A DNA stretch of 64,000 nt from Vigna angularis (Eukaryota; Streptophyta; Magnoliopsida; Fabales; Fabaceae). The stretch covers positions 17,590,501 through 17,654,500 of the forward strand of contig NC_068970.1 in the NCBI RefSeq assembly GCF_016808095.1, written 5' to 3'. Below, piece after piece: positions 50,901 through 62,900 of the stretch; the stretch's first letter is position 1; every line of letters starts with the position of its first letter. The translations under genes were made by a program, and so were the position numbers. The notes beneath the pieces are model-generated. The model saw only the letters and a program-made list of their open reading frames with translations. It was not told the origin of the DNA and did no database searches.

Positions 50901-51180
50901 AATTATAAAAGAGTGCAGACACAGCAAAGTTACGCTCAATTTGACTCCCAGGTGAGTTTTGCAGATCCAACACGCCTCAACTCAAATCCTCAATCTCTAT
51001 TTATGTCCACTGTCTCATCTTTGCTTTGCTATAATATATACTTCCTTTTTTTACCTTTCATCAACTCAATTCTCTAGCCACGCCTCTCCCTGTTCACATC
51101 CCCCAAACTTCTCTCAACCCACGCTGTCACCACCATCACACAACCATTTCTAACTTACCAATTCTCCATTTATTTAACAA
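47901..51180. other. AT-rich intergenic DNA
   Basis: No gene is supported. A CACTACAAAAA-like tip occurs at 48766, suggesting another old small element, without a matching partner. In 48905-48945 'cattaacattataattagt' style units repeat. The 50780-51070 part is less AT-rich, but its 90-residue frame has no recognisable features and lies in the promoter side of the next gene. Confidence 0.4.
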
Positions 51181-51589
51181 AACAAAGAAAAGAAAGATTC
51201 TGGGCATTTGTCGGATTCGGATTCGGGTTCGCGTCGGTCACATCCATCAAACACACCTTGATTCTTGGCGTGCGTCAGTGAACCTGGAAGAGCGTCAGGT
51301 TCATTTATATCTAAACCCAAACAACTGAAGAAAGAAACATACCCTCTCTCTCTCTCTTACTCCTCCCTCTCCTGACACCTACCGTGTTGTACGTGTCTTT
51401 CAAACGTCACCCACTTCGAAACGTAAACCATGTATCCACCAGATTCATTATAATATTCATTTCTCAAATTTCTACTACTCAAATTGATAAACCCACCACA
51501 CTACCACCCACCTCTCCACTACAACAACAACCTCCATAGCAATCGTTCTGTTTGCAAGCTAGTTCAGGGTGAGTTTGAAAATAATAACG
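51181..51589 (+). promoter_or_regulatory. Leader of the PADRE gene with CT-rich tract
   Basis: A ctctctctctcttactcct tract lies near 51340-51375. It is followed by a Y-rich leader up to the ATG at 51590. Pyrimidine patches are common near plant transcription starts. The start point itself was not fixed. Confidence 0.5.
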
Positions 51590-53943
51590 ATGGGGAATTG
51601 CCAAGCTGCGGAAGCGGCTACGGTTGTGATTCAACACCCTGGGAACAAGGTCGAGAGGATTTATTGGTCGCTTAGCGCACACCAGGTTATGGACTCCAAC
51701 CCTGGTCACTATGTTGCACTGGTCGTGCCCTCACCTACGCTTAAGTCCGACAATGGCACACCAATGAAACAACTTAAGCTTCTCCGACCCGATGATACTT
51801 TGCATATTGGCCAGGTTTATCGCTTGATCAGTTTCGAAGGTATAATAGATTATTACCTCGTATTCTTGCTTGTCTTTGTTTCTTTATACAAAAAAAATTA
51901 AAAACTGATTGTGGGTGTGTGTGTTTTGGTGGGCCATAGATGTGTTGAAGGAGTTTGCTTCCAAGAAATGTGGCAAACTCGGGAAATTGCTGAAGGAAAC
52001 AGGGGGTCATGGCGTTCAGATGAAGCACAGAGATAACAGAGCTTCAAATCCTAGCCTGACTTCCAAAAATGAATACAGTTCCAGTAAGGTAATCATGTTT
52101 CAATTTTTTCCCTTGGTTTCTCTCGTGCAACTAGTTAAATTGGTTTGAAAATATTAGACTCGTATGCATGCTTGTATGATTATGATTATGATTATGATTA
52201 TGATTATGAATATCATGTTGGAAGGATAGTATTGCCTTTTCCTTTTCATTTCCTTATCTTTAAGGCATTGTCCAATTGGAACGATTAGGTGCGGCGTTTT
52301 TCTTTTCTCTGAATAAGACATGAATAAAGGAACTTTATCATACTTTTTCCATTGCTCTGTTTGCATGTTTTAAATTCATAAAAACCCATATCTTCGGTAC
52401 ATTGGCAGAATTTGATCATTATTTATTTAAGTACGGATCTCGAGGGTGATTTTCTTTTTTTACAAGTTTGGTTATAAATATTCCTCACTTTTAGTTGGGA
52501 CAGAGACACTGGTGGTGAGTGCATGTAATGATTGTTTATTTTAGTTGCAAGTTTGTTGTGCTATACGATATTTGGCACAGTCATCCACAATCGATCCATG
52601 GCTTCTACAGATCTTGCGTTAAGGCTGTTCTCATTAAACTCGATTCCTAATTTGTCGTTGCGTCTTACTAAAACCCTTTTTGTTGCAATGTCTAATTTTA
52701 ATCTACTATTACCTAATTTGTATGTCATATGGTGACAGAAAATGGTAAAACTTTTTTCTGAAACGTACAAGTGAACAACACTAATAGGGATCATAATAAT
52801 TCAGCATACGTTTGTCTTAAAACTAGGAACAAATAATTTTGATAAAATAAAAAATTATATATGTTATATGGTTAGATGTTTGGATTAAAATGAAGCCGAA
52901 TTAATTTTAGCATAATCGATTTTGAAGCATTGAGCATAATTAAAATGTGTGTCAATTGATTTTAGCAAGAAATGGTGAATGAGGACATGTGTAAGAAAAG
53001 AAATTGATTTTGAGTGTGAAATAAAACAATGTCTAGTCGAGCATGCAGTGGTAAATTAGGAAAGTACGTCAAACAATGCATGCTCCACTATCCAAATAAC
53101 GATACATGTCTTTGTTGGGCTGGTTTTTATCTCTTTCTAAGTTTCTTCACGTTTCCACTTCATGAAAGCACTACCAAATTACAAAAGGCGTGTCAGGACC
53201 ACTTCTGAGCTAATCATAGGATACCATGGATGCTTTTAGTTAAAGATATCATCTTTTCAACTTTTAAGTGACTTTTTTAAACAAAAAGAAAAGAGTTAAA
53301 GAAAGAATGAGTGAAGGACCTTATATCTGCATACAAATAGTATTAATGGATAGTGTTATTTTTACACGCATACAATAAAACACTCATGTATTAATTTAAT
53401 ATATTAATATTTTAATTATATTTTTTAAATTATTAATATATTGTTCTATTATAGACGAGTTATTAAGTTGGTATTGTTTGTTTTAAAGATGTAAAATTTC
53501 ATTTTTTGAGTATTTTTTTCTTATCTAACTCCAAATTTTATAACCTATGTGTTACAAGCAAACCATTAGCTTGAACAATTATTTTCTATGACAGAAAAAT
53601 ATGCAATCCACATGCCAATTACAAAAGAATAAAAGTATTAATGCTTCAGAGACATGGATTGAATGTCTGTTGAAGCCTACCATCTGTGACTTGTGTGATC
53701 TGTTGTACTAGATGAATGAATACGATTTGTCATTTTGCTCTTATCTCTTGGCGTGTGAACCTATCCAACGCAATGCCAAAGTTATCTCTTTTTTCTATTC
53801 ATTGTCAGGTGGAACAAGAGATTCAACGAATGGAGAGCAATGGCAGCAGCAGCAGCAATAACAAAGGTGTTGGAAGACATTTCGTTGGTTCTGGTGGGCA
53901 ATGGAAGCCAGCCTTACAGAGCATTGCAGAAATTGGAACTTAA
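51590..53943 (+). CDS. PADRE (DUF4228) domain protein, three exons
   Basis: Exons are 51590-51839, 51940-52088 and 53809-53943. Both introns have GT..AG and the phases fit, giving 177 residues and a TAA stop. The protein starts MGNC, a pattern for N-myristoylation at Gly2 and palmitoylation at Cys4, so plasma-membrane attachment is likely. It continues with the DUF4228 pattern: ATVVIQHPGNKVERIYW (10-26), then 'HYVALVV', LKLLRPDDTLHIGQVYRLISFE (62-83) and DVLKEFASKKCGKL. A disordered Ser/Asn stretch (142-152) follows. The end, QWKPALQSIAEIG (164-176), is typical of the family. The PADRE family is known mainly for transcriptional response to pathogens and abiotic stress; the biochemical function is unknown. 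Intron 2 is 1.7 kb with a (tatgat)n array. I saw no defects. Confidence 0.93.
52175..52209. repeat. (tatgat)n microsatellite in intron 2 of the PADRE gene
   Basis: About six hexanucleotide units. Confidence 0.9.
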
Positions 53944-56900
53944 AACGCACCGTTAGCCCCCACTCCCATGAATAAATCATGCAGAGCAACAGCATCAACA
54001 ACCCTTCCTTTCATTTCACGCTTTCCGCTGCATTCACATGACCCTCCTCCTTCATTAGTAGTCTACTACACGTAGGGTTTGTGTTTGTTAAGCTTGTCTC
54101 TCTTTCGAAAGGACATGTATACATGTTAACCCTACAATTAGACATTAGCCAAGTTCTTATAGAATATAGCATATGCTCTTTTGTTTTATTTCTTAAACAT
54201 ATATAGCTGTGTTCCAAGTCGCCTATATCATTATGGTACTATGGTCGTAGAACAATGTACCTTTTGTTTGCCTTGAAATTTTAGTAGCGGACCACTAAGG
54301 ATTTCGTTAATTGAATGCTTTTCAGACTTATCCTTTTTGCCAAAGTGGTTCTTTTTCGTGTATATTCTTAATATTATGGAAAATGTATTTTTAACAATTT
54401 TTTTTAACAACTTTTTTACAACAATATGTTAATAACCAGCAGCATATGCGATCAATTTTAAACTACAGACGAAAATAATGCTACCCCGCAAACTGTAGAC
54501 TCCACAGCGATCACATAATATATAAGTTGCAAGATTAAAAGACGAAAGTCTTAAACAGAGACTTATCTATGTCCTAAATAGATACAATATTTTGCTCCTG
54601 CATCATACTAATGATCATTTTAAAATTTAATTCATACATATAAAACTAATTTTCGCCTTATATATAATGGCTATTATATATTTTAATTAAAAGTGTTATT
54701 CTTATAAAACATAATTTATGACTTCAAAAAACAGTTGTGCTCATTAGTTTATGAGTTCGTCTCACTTATATCCATTTTTGATAATTGTTCTTTTATTCTG
54801 TAATCCATTTTACAGATTTTCAAGATCCGTATCTAATCGTGATCTTAAATGTTAAAAATCCGACATACCCTTGCTAGTGCTAGTTCCACTATGCTCCATT
54901 TGCATATTAATGTTTGAAGGTTGGTTGGTTGTTTTGTTTGGATGGAACCACGGGTCAATGGTGCAATCACTTTATCCCTTGTTTTTCATTCAATTCTGAC
55001 TTTAATTTAAAAGACAGGGTACTTGTTCTAAATATTGTTTGTTTGTGTTTTCATCAACATGTTTGTCCACTTCAAGTTGTTGCTAGCTAGTTGGGGAGGT
55101 ATGACCTCCAGCGGTAAGGGAAGGACATAGACTTCTTGAATGTTATATTAAGATAGGATATTAAGTATAAATTGCTTCTTTAAGCATTGATTCTTATAAT
55201 TAAAAATATGTTTAGAAAAATTAATCATTTTCAAGCTTAAAACCCTCCACGCTTTCTAACTAGATGAATGTTGGCAAGGGTTGAATCTTTTATTTGAAAA
55301 GTAAGGTCAACTATGAATAAGAGGTGGCTTATTTTATTTTACACAATTTCCTCTCATTCTTACTTCAATTAAATCCTTTACCATATTTCTATCCTTTTTA
55401 TTCCAATAAAATTCTTTCATTCTACACCAACCTCTCAATTATTCTCATTCAAAACCAAAACAAAATGAACTCATCGTGAATTCCCGTTTTTATTTCATGC
55501 TTGATTACCATTTACTCACTAATCCAAATATATCTAATTTTGTATACTCTCGTTTTTCATATAAGTTACAATCCTATCATTGATCAAGGATCTTAAGTAG
55601 GCATTATGATGAAAAATGTAGTGAAAAAAAGTATGTGACACGTCAAAATCATGTTTCAGTGAAGAGGGAGGAAAAAAAAGAATAAGAATAATCTCAAACA
55701 CAACAAATAATAAGGTATGCCGATAAAGAAGATGAACAATCCATCATTGTTATAGAAGAAATATAAAAGTAAACATTTCATCAATAGAAAATTTGATCGG
55801 AACCAAGCATGAACATAAGTTAAAAATGGCTTTTATGGTATATCAAAGGAAATGTTTTAGGTGGAGGAGTTGAAAGAAATCAAGTCGAAAACTTTGGTAA
55901 TTTTTGGTGAGGAACTCAAGGTTTTCTTTTTGAAATTGAAAAAAGTTGGTTGTTGGTTTATGGGTTGAAAAATGATAAAAAAAATTAGTATTTTGACACG
56001 TGCAATACACAAAAAATATTTTCAAATATATTAAATATTTTTGTATTATAATTATAAGTAATTAAACGAGTCTAAAATAAATATTGTACTTTAAATATAG
56101 ATGATAAATATGATGAACTTACTATATGATCATCTTAACCAAAACAAATTAATGAGCTATATGCATTTGAATTTTATAATTTCAAAATCGATATACAATA
56201 AATACATAAACAAGAATTGAATTAGCATTAGAGTAATTTGTATACCTCATTCATGACCAAGGTAAGATAAACTATATTTTAAAGATTTTCAAATACATTT
56301 TTATAAACTACATTTGTAGCGGTAGTGATTACATTTTCATCTTGATCTAGAATGAGTATCTTCAATACTTTCTTTGTTTCAACTCTAAAAACCACTATAT
56401 ATAATTGACCATATGTGAATACTAAACACGAAAGATAAAATCCAACTTTAGAGAGAGATTGTCTTATCTCATGCTTATTATTATTATAAAACATAAACAT
56501 ATAACAAATTGTATCCTTTGAAACTTGAAAGACAATCTAGAATCAAAAGAGAAATTGGTATAAATATTTTATCAATGATGTTCTCACTTGTAATTATTGC
56601 CGCAGAAATAACATTCACTTGTTTTATAGAGTGTATGTTTCATCATTAGAAAAAAAACAAGATTCATCATGTTACACAAGAAATCGGGATAAATAAACTC
56701 TACCAAAGAACATAAAGATGAATCATTGTGTTCAATTAAAAGATTTTCTAGTATTTAATAATGTATTCACGGTTTCATTCAAATTCATGTGTTCATATCC
56801 AATTTTTGTAATAAATAAAAAAAGTATCCTTGTGAAAAATTTTAGATGAAAAGATTAAATTCTAACTACATATTATTTTCTCTTTGTTGTTTTCAATTTG

Positions 56901-57359
56901 ATTGTTGGTCAGATGATTTTTACTTTGTCAACTTTTTTATATCAACGGTACTTTTTTTTTCACTATTTGTTACACAATTAAAAAATATGGCTGGAATGAT
57001 TGTTAAAATAAATAATTATTAAACATAATAACTGTTTATATAAAAATTAAAGATATCACTATTTATAAAATTTATTATTAGATAATAATTTAAAAAACTA
57101 TTTATATTATAAGCATATATACTATTATTTTATCCAGCATTTCTATTCCAATTCCATATTTTCGTGTGTGGACCTGCACTTCTTCCAAATTTTATGGCAT
57201 GTAACAACTTGAGCCGTACACTTATTATCCAAGAAAGTAATCAATTAGAACTGCCTCTTCCTGCACCTCCCCCTGCTTTTCTTCCTGAACATCCATAAAA
57301 GTTTAACTTCCCAAATTATTCCTCGTTAAAAATATAATAAGAATCCCTATACCTTCTTA
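53944..57359. other. PADRE 3' flank and AT-rich intergenic DNA
   Basis: The first about 300 bp is probably 3' UTR (moderate GC). Beyond about 54300 it is AT-rich. No gene is supported. Confidence 0.5.
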
Positions 57360-57780
57360 ATTTAAACATTTTCTGGAATGAATTTTTTGGAAGATATTTT
57401 CAAATTAGTAAAATGACTTGCAAAAAATTTAATCTAGAATATAATTTTTTTTTTGGAAATGAGTGTAGGAATTTTTGAATCTGAGAATACTTTCTGAAGT
57501 GTTTATTCCAAAAAAAAACTTATATTCCAAAGCACTCAATCTGGAATAAAAAAAATTCAAAATATATTTTTGTATATGAAAATATATTCGGAAATACCTG
57601 TTCCAGAATGACTGTTCTGAAAGATATTTTCGAATCCAAAAATATTTTCAGCAACTATCATTATGAAATACAAAAAAAAAAATCAGAATAGATGTTCAGA
57701 ATATATTTCTGAATTTATAAATGACTTCTGAAACACCTGTTTCAGAAAACTTTGTTGGTATTTCAAATATTTAAATTAAG
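57360..57780. repeat. Imperfect repeats of 'ttctgaaa.atattttcgaat' type
   Basis: Variants of 'ttc(t/c)gga(a/t)(t/a)ga', 'gaaagatattttcga' and 'ttcagaa' recur about every 60-90 bp and are partly palindromic. Similar motifs occur at 24900-25040. It is probably the inside or end of a dispersed element. No ends were found. Confidence 0.4.
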
Positions 57781-59291
57781 AAAGGGTGTATTTTATGTTT
57801 CTTCCATGCGCAACACAAGAGTCCTACTCTTCTTTTTGACCAATTTGGGATGGACACCGGATAAAATTTGGCAATGGATAAAAATTATTTTATAAAATAG
57901 TGAATGCAGAATGCATGCACTCACTTTCAATGTTTTTTTCTTTGATTAGAATCATGGTGTTGGATTCTTACCTCAACGAACAGTACATAGGGAGACATGG
58001 TGCAAGGTGACGCATGATGTTGAGGAGGACATTATGTGTAGGAAAACAATGAAAAAGCGTATGATAGGATGAGGGATATGCAGCGAAAATAGGGATTTCA
58101 AATTATGAAAGAAGGACAACCAAATAAAGTCAACTTATATTATTAACTCAAGAGGGTAGAATTAACATTTAAAAAATTAGGGGGTTGCAGGAAGAAAAAT
58201 AATGAGGCGGAGGAATTAGAACCCCACTTGGTTGTATCCCTTAAAATTGTCTAATGGTAATTCAACTTTTTTTTTTTATATAACTATATCTTTTTAAAAT
58301 TTCTTTTCGCAGGAGATTATTTTTCATAAAATATTAAAATCTAACACATTAAACCATTTTTTAAGAAAAATAAAACTTACTAAACTATTTAAGGATCATG
58401 ATATTTTAATATTAAATACATTTTTATATTTATTTTAACTCTACTATTTTATTTTTCATGTTTTTCTTCTCTTACAAAAGTTTATCTTTTTTAATAATTA
58501 TATTATTTTTAAAAGTGAGTTGTTAAGATGAAGTATTAAAAAAATATATTTCTTACAGGATAATGTTTGCATGAAAAAAATGTTTTCGAGAATGTATTCC
58601 TTCTACATACTAAATAATAATATTATATTAAATTATATTATTTAATTAAAATATAAATTAAATTATCAATTTATATATTTGAGAAAACAAAACTCTAGAG
58701 AAATTGCGAAAATGTCTCCTTTGAAAATTTGGTAGTCGTATATTTATTAGGTTTTGTGTTGTCATTTACTTGGTACTGACATGTTTTTTTTTTTAACATA
58801 AAGATACATTAATTTGGTGCGAGTACTTTGTATGAAGGTGGAAATGCTGAAGAGACAATGATTAGATATCTTTTTTATTCGCCATGTACAACTTCTTATA
58901 ATTTTTAGGTTTTCTTGCTTCTTTCTTTCATCGTATTGTTGTTTTTCGTATTTGTTCTCCTTTTTCTTTTTTCTTTATCTTTCATCAAGCATTGTTTAGC
59001 TGTTAATGGTGTTTTTCTCTTCCATTTCCTTCTCTTTTTTACTGGCTTAATTTTGTTTCAGCTACTTTACTTTGCATTCATTTACTTTTGTTGTATATAT
59101 CATATACAATTGTTTTCAATGAATAAGAAGTTCGACAATGCATAAAAGATTGACGGTAGAAAAGAGACACTTAAACTTAGGATTAAAATCAATAACTTGT
59201 GGTATGTTAAGAATAAAGATAGAAATAAAGATCTAGAAATGATTTTTATGGATGATAACGTACATATGATTTTTCAATCTTTTTTTCAATT

Positions 59292-59395
59292 TTCTTACTG
59301 CAGGTGGGAACTTCAGACCAATCTGGAGTGCTAGACGGGCAAACTGCGAGCTACCATACTATCGGACTGCTCAGTAAAACCATAGTTAGTACTTA
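59292..59395 (+). other. Isolated exon-like fragment
   Basis: A good acceptor-like sequence (ttcttactgcag) is followed by an open stretch reading VGTSDQSGVLDGQTASYHTI and on to a stop at about 59395. Base composition is very different from the flanks. No preceding exon is found. It could be a gene remnant or the tip of a transposed piece. Confidence 0.3.
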
Positions 59396-59554
59396 AATTT
59401 CAATAATAAAAAATGATATTAAATATTTACATACCAAAATAACAATATAAACAATGATAAATTCAACCACTAATATGTTACCTAAAGGTCTTTTGAGAAG
59501 GAGATTAAGGTAACAGAGAAATTATACTTTCAGAAAACTTTTTTATTTTAAATC

Positions 59555-59556
<2 letters not shown>

Positions 59557-59600
<44 letters not shown>
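59557..59600. repeat. (TA)n microsatellite
   Basis: About 44 bp, uninterrupted, about 340 bp upstream of the CYSTM start codon. Confidence 0.95.
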
Positions 59601-59602
<2 letters not shown>

Positions 59603-59780
59603 GGAGTGACAGAAAAATATACATTTAAAAAATAAAATTACTGTTTTATTTACTTTTCACTTTAAAATTTCCTTAAATTCGACTTTTAGGTATTTAACCC
59701 TGTTATTATCTTAAAGCAAAGCATCTTGAAAGTATAATTGCTGATTTTGAAAGCAAAGCATCATTTTTAACGTGTATATA

Positions 59781-59940
59781 ATGCTATAATGGAAGGAAAC
59801 ATAGATTCTTCGTCTTTCTCTCAAACTCTCACTGCCACTCAATCATCTTTATATACAAAAACCCTATTCCTCAATGCATCGCAAACCATTCAGTCTATAC
59901 AAGCAATTGAATCAACGGTTGCTATCAAAACACCAATAAC
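59781..59940 (+). promoter_or_regulatory. Core promoter and leader of the CYSTM gene
   Basis: A TATA-like box (ctttatatacaaa, about 59848-59860) lies about 85 bp upstream of the ATG. It is preceded by CT-rich 'ctttctctcaaactctcac'. Confidence 0.6.
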
Positions 59941-62900
59941 ATGAGCCACGACGATGATGAGAAACACTCCCCAGTAGGTGCTCCTCCCCCACAGGGTATC
60001 TATCTATCTATTTTAATTTAAGTTACTTATTTTCTGGGTTAATAGCTTTGGGTAATAAAATCTGATTAAACGGTCGTTATGTTGTGAACACTATATGTGA
60101 CTCAACAGCAGCAAAGGACCCTCACACTCCACCGGTTTACCCGCCGCTAGACGGTGCTCCACAGTACGTTCAACAACCTCTTCCACCCAACCAAGAAATG
60201 GGTTGTTTTGAAAAATGGTATGTCTCATTTTATTTTATTTTTGTTTCTTACCCAATGATTCTCAAAATTATTCTATGTTTTTAAGGACTTAGATTACGAT
60301 AATTGAGAATTAATTATTTAATATATGATTATAGAAAAAAATTAATATTAATTTAAAATTTCATAATACTATATTTACTAGTATATTAGTTTGTACAATG
60401 TCCATGATAAATAAATATATTTCGAATACTTAAATTTTGTAACGTATAATTTCTTTTATATATAACGTAACATTTGTAACGTATAATTTCTTTTATATTT
60501 TGTTTTCATGATACATAATTCTCTGTAAATCAAATTTAGTTTCTCTATTTTAAAATAGAGGCATTCAATGAGATCGTTCAAATTAAAAGTTTGACATCTA
60601 ACATTTTAATATCAACTCCTGTGCCACTCCAATTAGTTTAAACATCAACAAAACTAAATTAACGTATTTTTAAAATTTACACAAACTAAATTCATGAGTT
60701 TAAAAGTAGATAAACTAAAATCAAGTTAAATGGAATTAGCAAAAAGAAATATTGAAATATAAAAGTTTTAACAAGAAAAATATTTGTTAAATTGATTGTA
60801 CTATATGACCGTCCGGTCAGTTTAAAATCAATGAGTCACACTAATCATAAATATTTGGTAGATGGCGGGAAACATAAACCAAGCGGTCACCCCTAAGCAA
60901 CAATTAAGATCGAGGATGATTAACTTAAGTCAAAGCACGACCATTACAAGTTGGATCGTAATTAGGTTGACGCTAATCTAAAACTCATTCTAAAATCTAT
61001 AAATTCAAGTTTGAGGTAGTATGCTAGGTTAGTTACATACGATTGAATCTTTGTTGACTTTGACATCAGAGTATTACAGGTAACCTCCTAGTACAACCGA
61101 ACGGAGTGAAGGACGAACAATGAACAATGTAAGGAGTTGGATGAACAAAACTTAGAAGATTGTTAACCTCGACCCACAAATCAAAACATTCATCTGGAAT
61201 TCGGTGAAGGGAAATCAGACGATCATAACCTTAACCAAGGTGGAATATGAATAGAAGAAATTCAGCGTGACACCCTTTTTGCCATGGAAGACTCGCTCAT
61301 TTTTCTTGCACACGGCAAGCTTGAAATGTTTGGGGTCTGTTGTTGCCTTAACTAGGTCCACTTTACCAGCGAATTCCTCCAAGGATTGTCCCATGATGAA
61401 GTGAGACACATACTTTTCAACCTCATAAGGAGCTCAACCGTACCCTAGAACGGGCGGGACCAACGTGCAAGATTCAGTCCACTCCTTGGTTGTGTCTACT
61501 TCAATCGTAGCAACCTAACCCACGTTGGCTCGGGTAGTGGCATTATTGATATCTACACCCACCGTCGCGTCACTCGAATCCACCTCCTGCTCGGTTGATC
61601 CAAAGATGGAAGACCCGACCGATGATACCGATGACGCTAATGACGCCGATGAAGCCAAAGTGCTATTGGCATAACCCCAACCTCCCCTTCCTTCAAACTC
61701 CTCAGAGGAGATAGCAAAACGGTCAACATTATTATCTTTAAAAGAAGAAGTGAGCAACACTCGGTTCTTACAAAGAAATTGGAGAGAAATGGTGAAAAGG
61801 ACGTTGAGCGCCCCTTCATTTATAGATGAAATGGGCACTCCAACGAACCGATCCTGACCATTAAATGAAGGAAGATCTGACGATTCGTACCTCACGATCT
61901 TTCATTTCAAGAGATGCACGAATCATAATGTGTCACGTATCACACTTCCATAAGTTGTAACTTCTCCCAACCGACACATCCCTAGGATAATATTTAATGT
62001 GGTTACTCACTACAAATTGATCGGTTATGAAATGAGTCCACCTTCTCCAAAATGAGAAAATCCTTTTTAGCTACAAACCCCTTCGCACATCAAGATATGC
62101 TCGAGCTTGGGAAGTCTGTGTATTGTATGACTGTCTGGTTACACTAGTCAGGAATATTTGGTAGACCGGTCGATCGGATAACATGAACAAAGTGGTCAGC
62201 CCTAAGGAACAATTAGGATCGACAATGATTAACTTAAGCCAAAACAAAATCATTATCAATTGGGCTATAATTAGGCCAATCCAAAGTTCATTGCGAAATT
62301 TATAAATACAAGTTTGAGGTAGTGTGACATTTAATATGCATTTATTGCTAAGACTGTCAAATATTTACTGACTTTGGCATAAATTATCTTCTGCAGATAA
62401 CGTCCCAATGCGATTTAATGGAGTGAAGAACGAACGGTGACCATTGTAATGAGTTAGAGAATGGAACTTGAAAGATAATTAACTTCGACCCCACAAACTC
62501 AAACATTGATTAAATCTAATTAAACACAAATTAAAGTTAAACATTGTATTTGTAAGAAATATAACAACACCTTAAATATTAATTATCTATAAGTAATATA
62601 ACAATAACCATATTTAGCAAGTAGAGTTTATTTTATTTTCTCATACAAGATAATTGTTAATTACTGACAAACACAATCTCTCAATAACATTAAAAATATG
62701 TTGGTAATTTAAGTTTATCAACATGAAAAAAAATTGTTGATAAAATGTTTTTTAATAAATATTATTGACGGATGCAAAACACATTGGTAATTACATACTA
62801 CCACAAATCCATAGATAAATATCTATTCTCGGATTCTGACTCTAGATAATCATTACTGATGAATTATGGTCGTCACTAAAATATATCAATAAGTGTCACA

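Larger units (their letters stand above)
57781..59780. other. AT-rich intergenic DNA
   Basis: No complete gene is seen. A 76-residue frame at 58915-59145 is Phe/Leu-rich from T-rich DNA. A small GC-richer island at 59292-59395 is listed separately. Confidence 0.4.
60797..62505 (+). mobile_element. Non-autonomous Tat-type Ty3/gypsy element inside the CYSTM intron
   Basis: The left LTR is 60797-61188 and the right LTR is 62124-62505. Both begin tgta and end caaaaca or tcaaaca, and they share long blocks such as 'gattaacttaag', 'ataaa(t/a)(t/a)caagtttgaggtag' and 'tgacttt(g)gcat..'. The flanks are identical, ttgat at 60792-60796 and at 62506-62510, a perfect 5-bp duplication. After the left LTR, 'ttcatctggaattcggtgaa' resembles a degraded 'tggcgcc'-type primer site. 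The interior is only 935 bp. It has no gag-pol, but minus-strand frames are open at 61515-61895 and 61215-61409. LTR divergence is considerable, so the insertion is old. Confidence 0.85.

Noticed and set aside
50805..51077. 90-residue frame upstream of the PADRE gene
   Set aside because: No domain, and it lies where the promoter and leader should be.
51484..51675. Frame overlapping PADRE exon 1
   Set aside because: Out of frame with the DUF4228 reading and has a non-ATG start.
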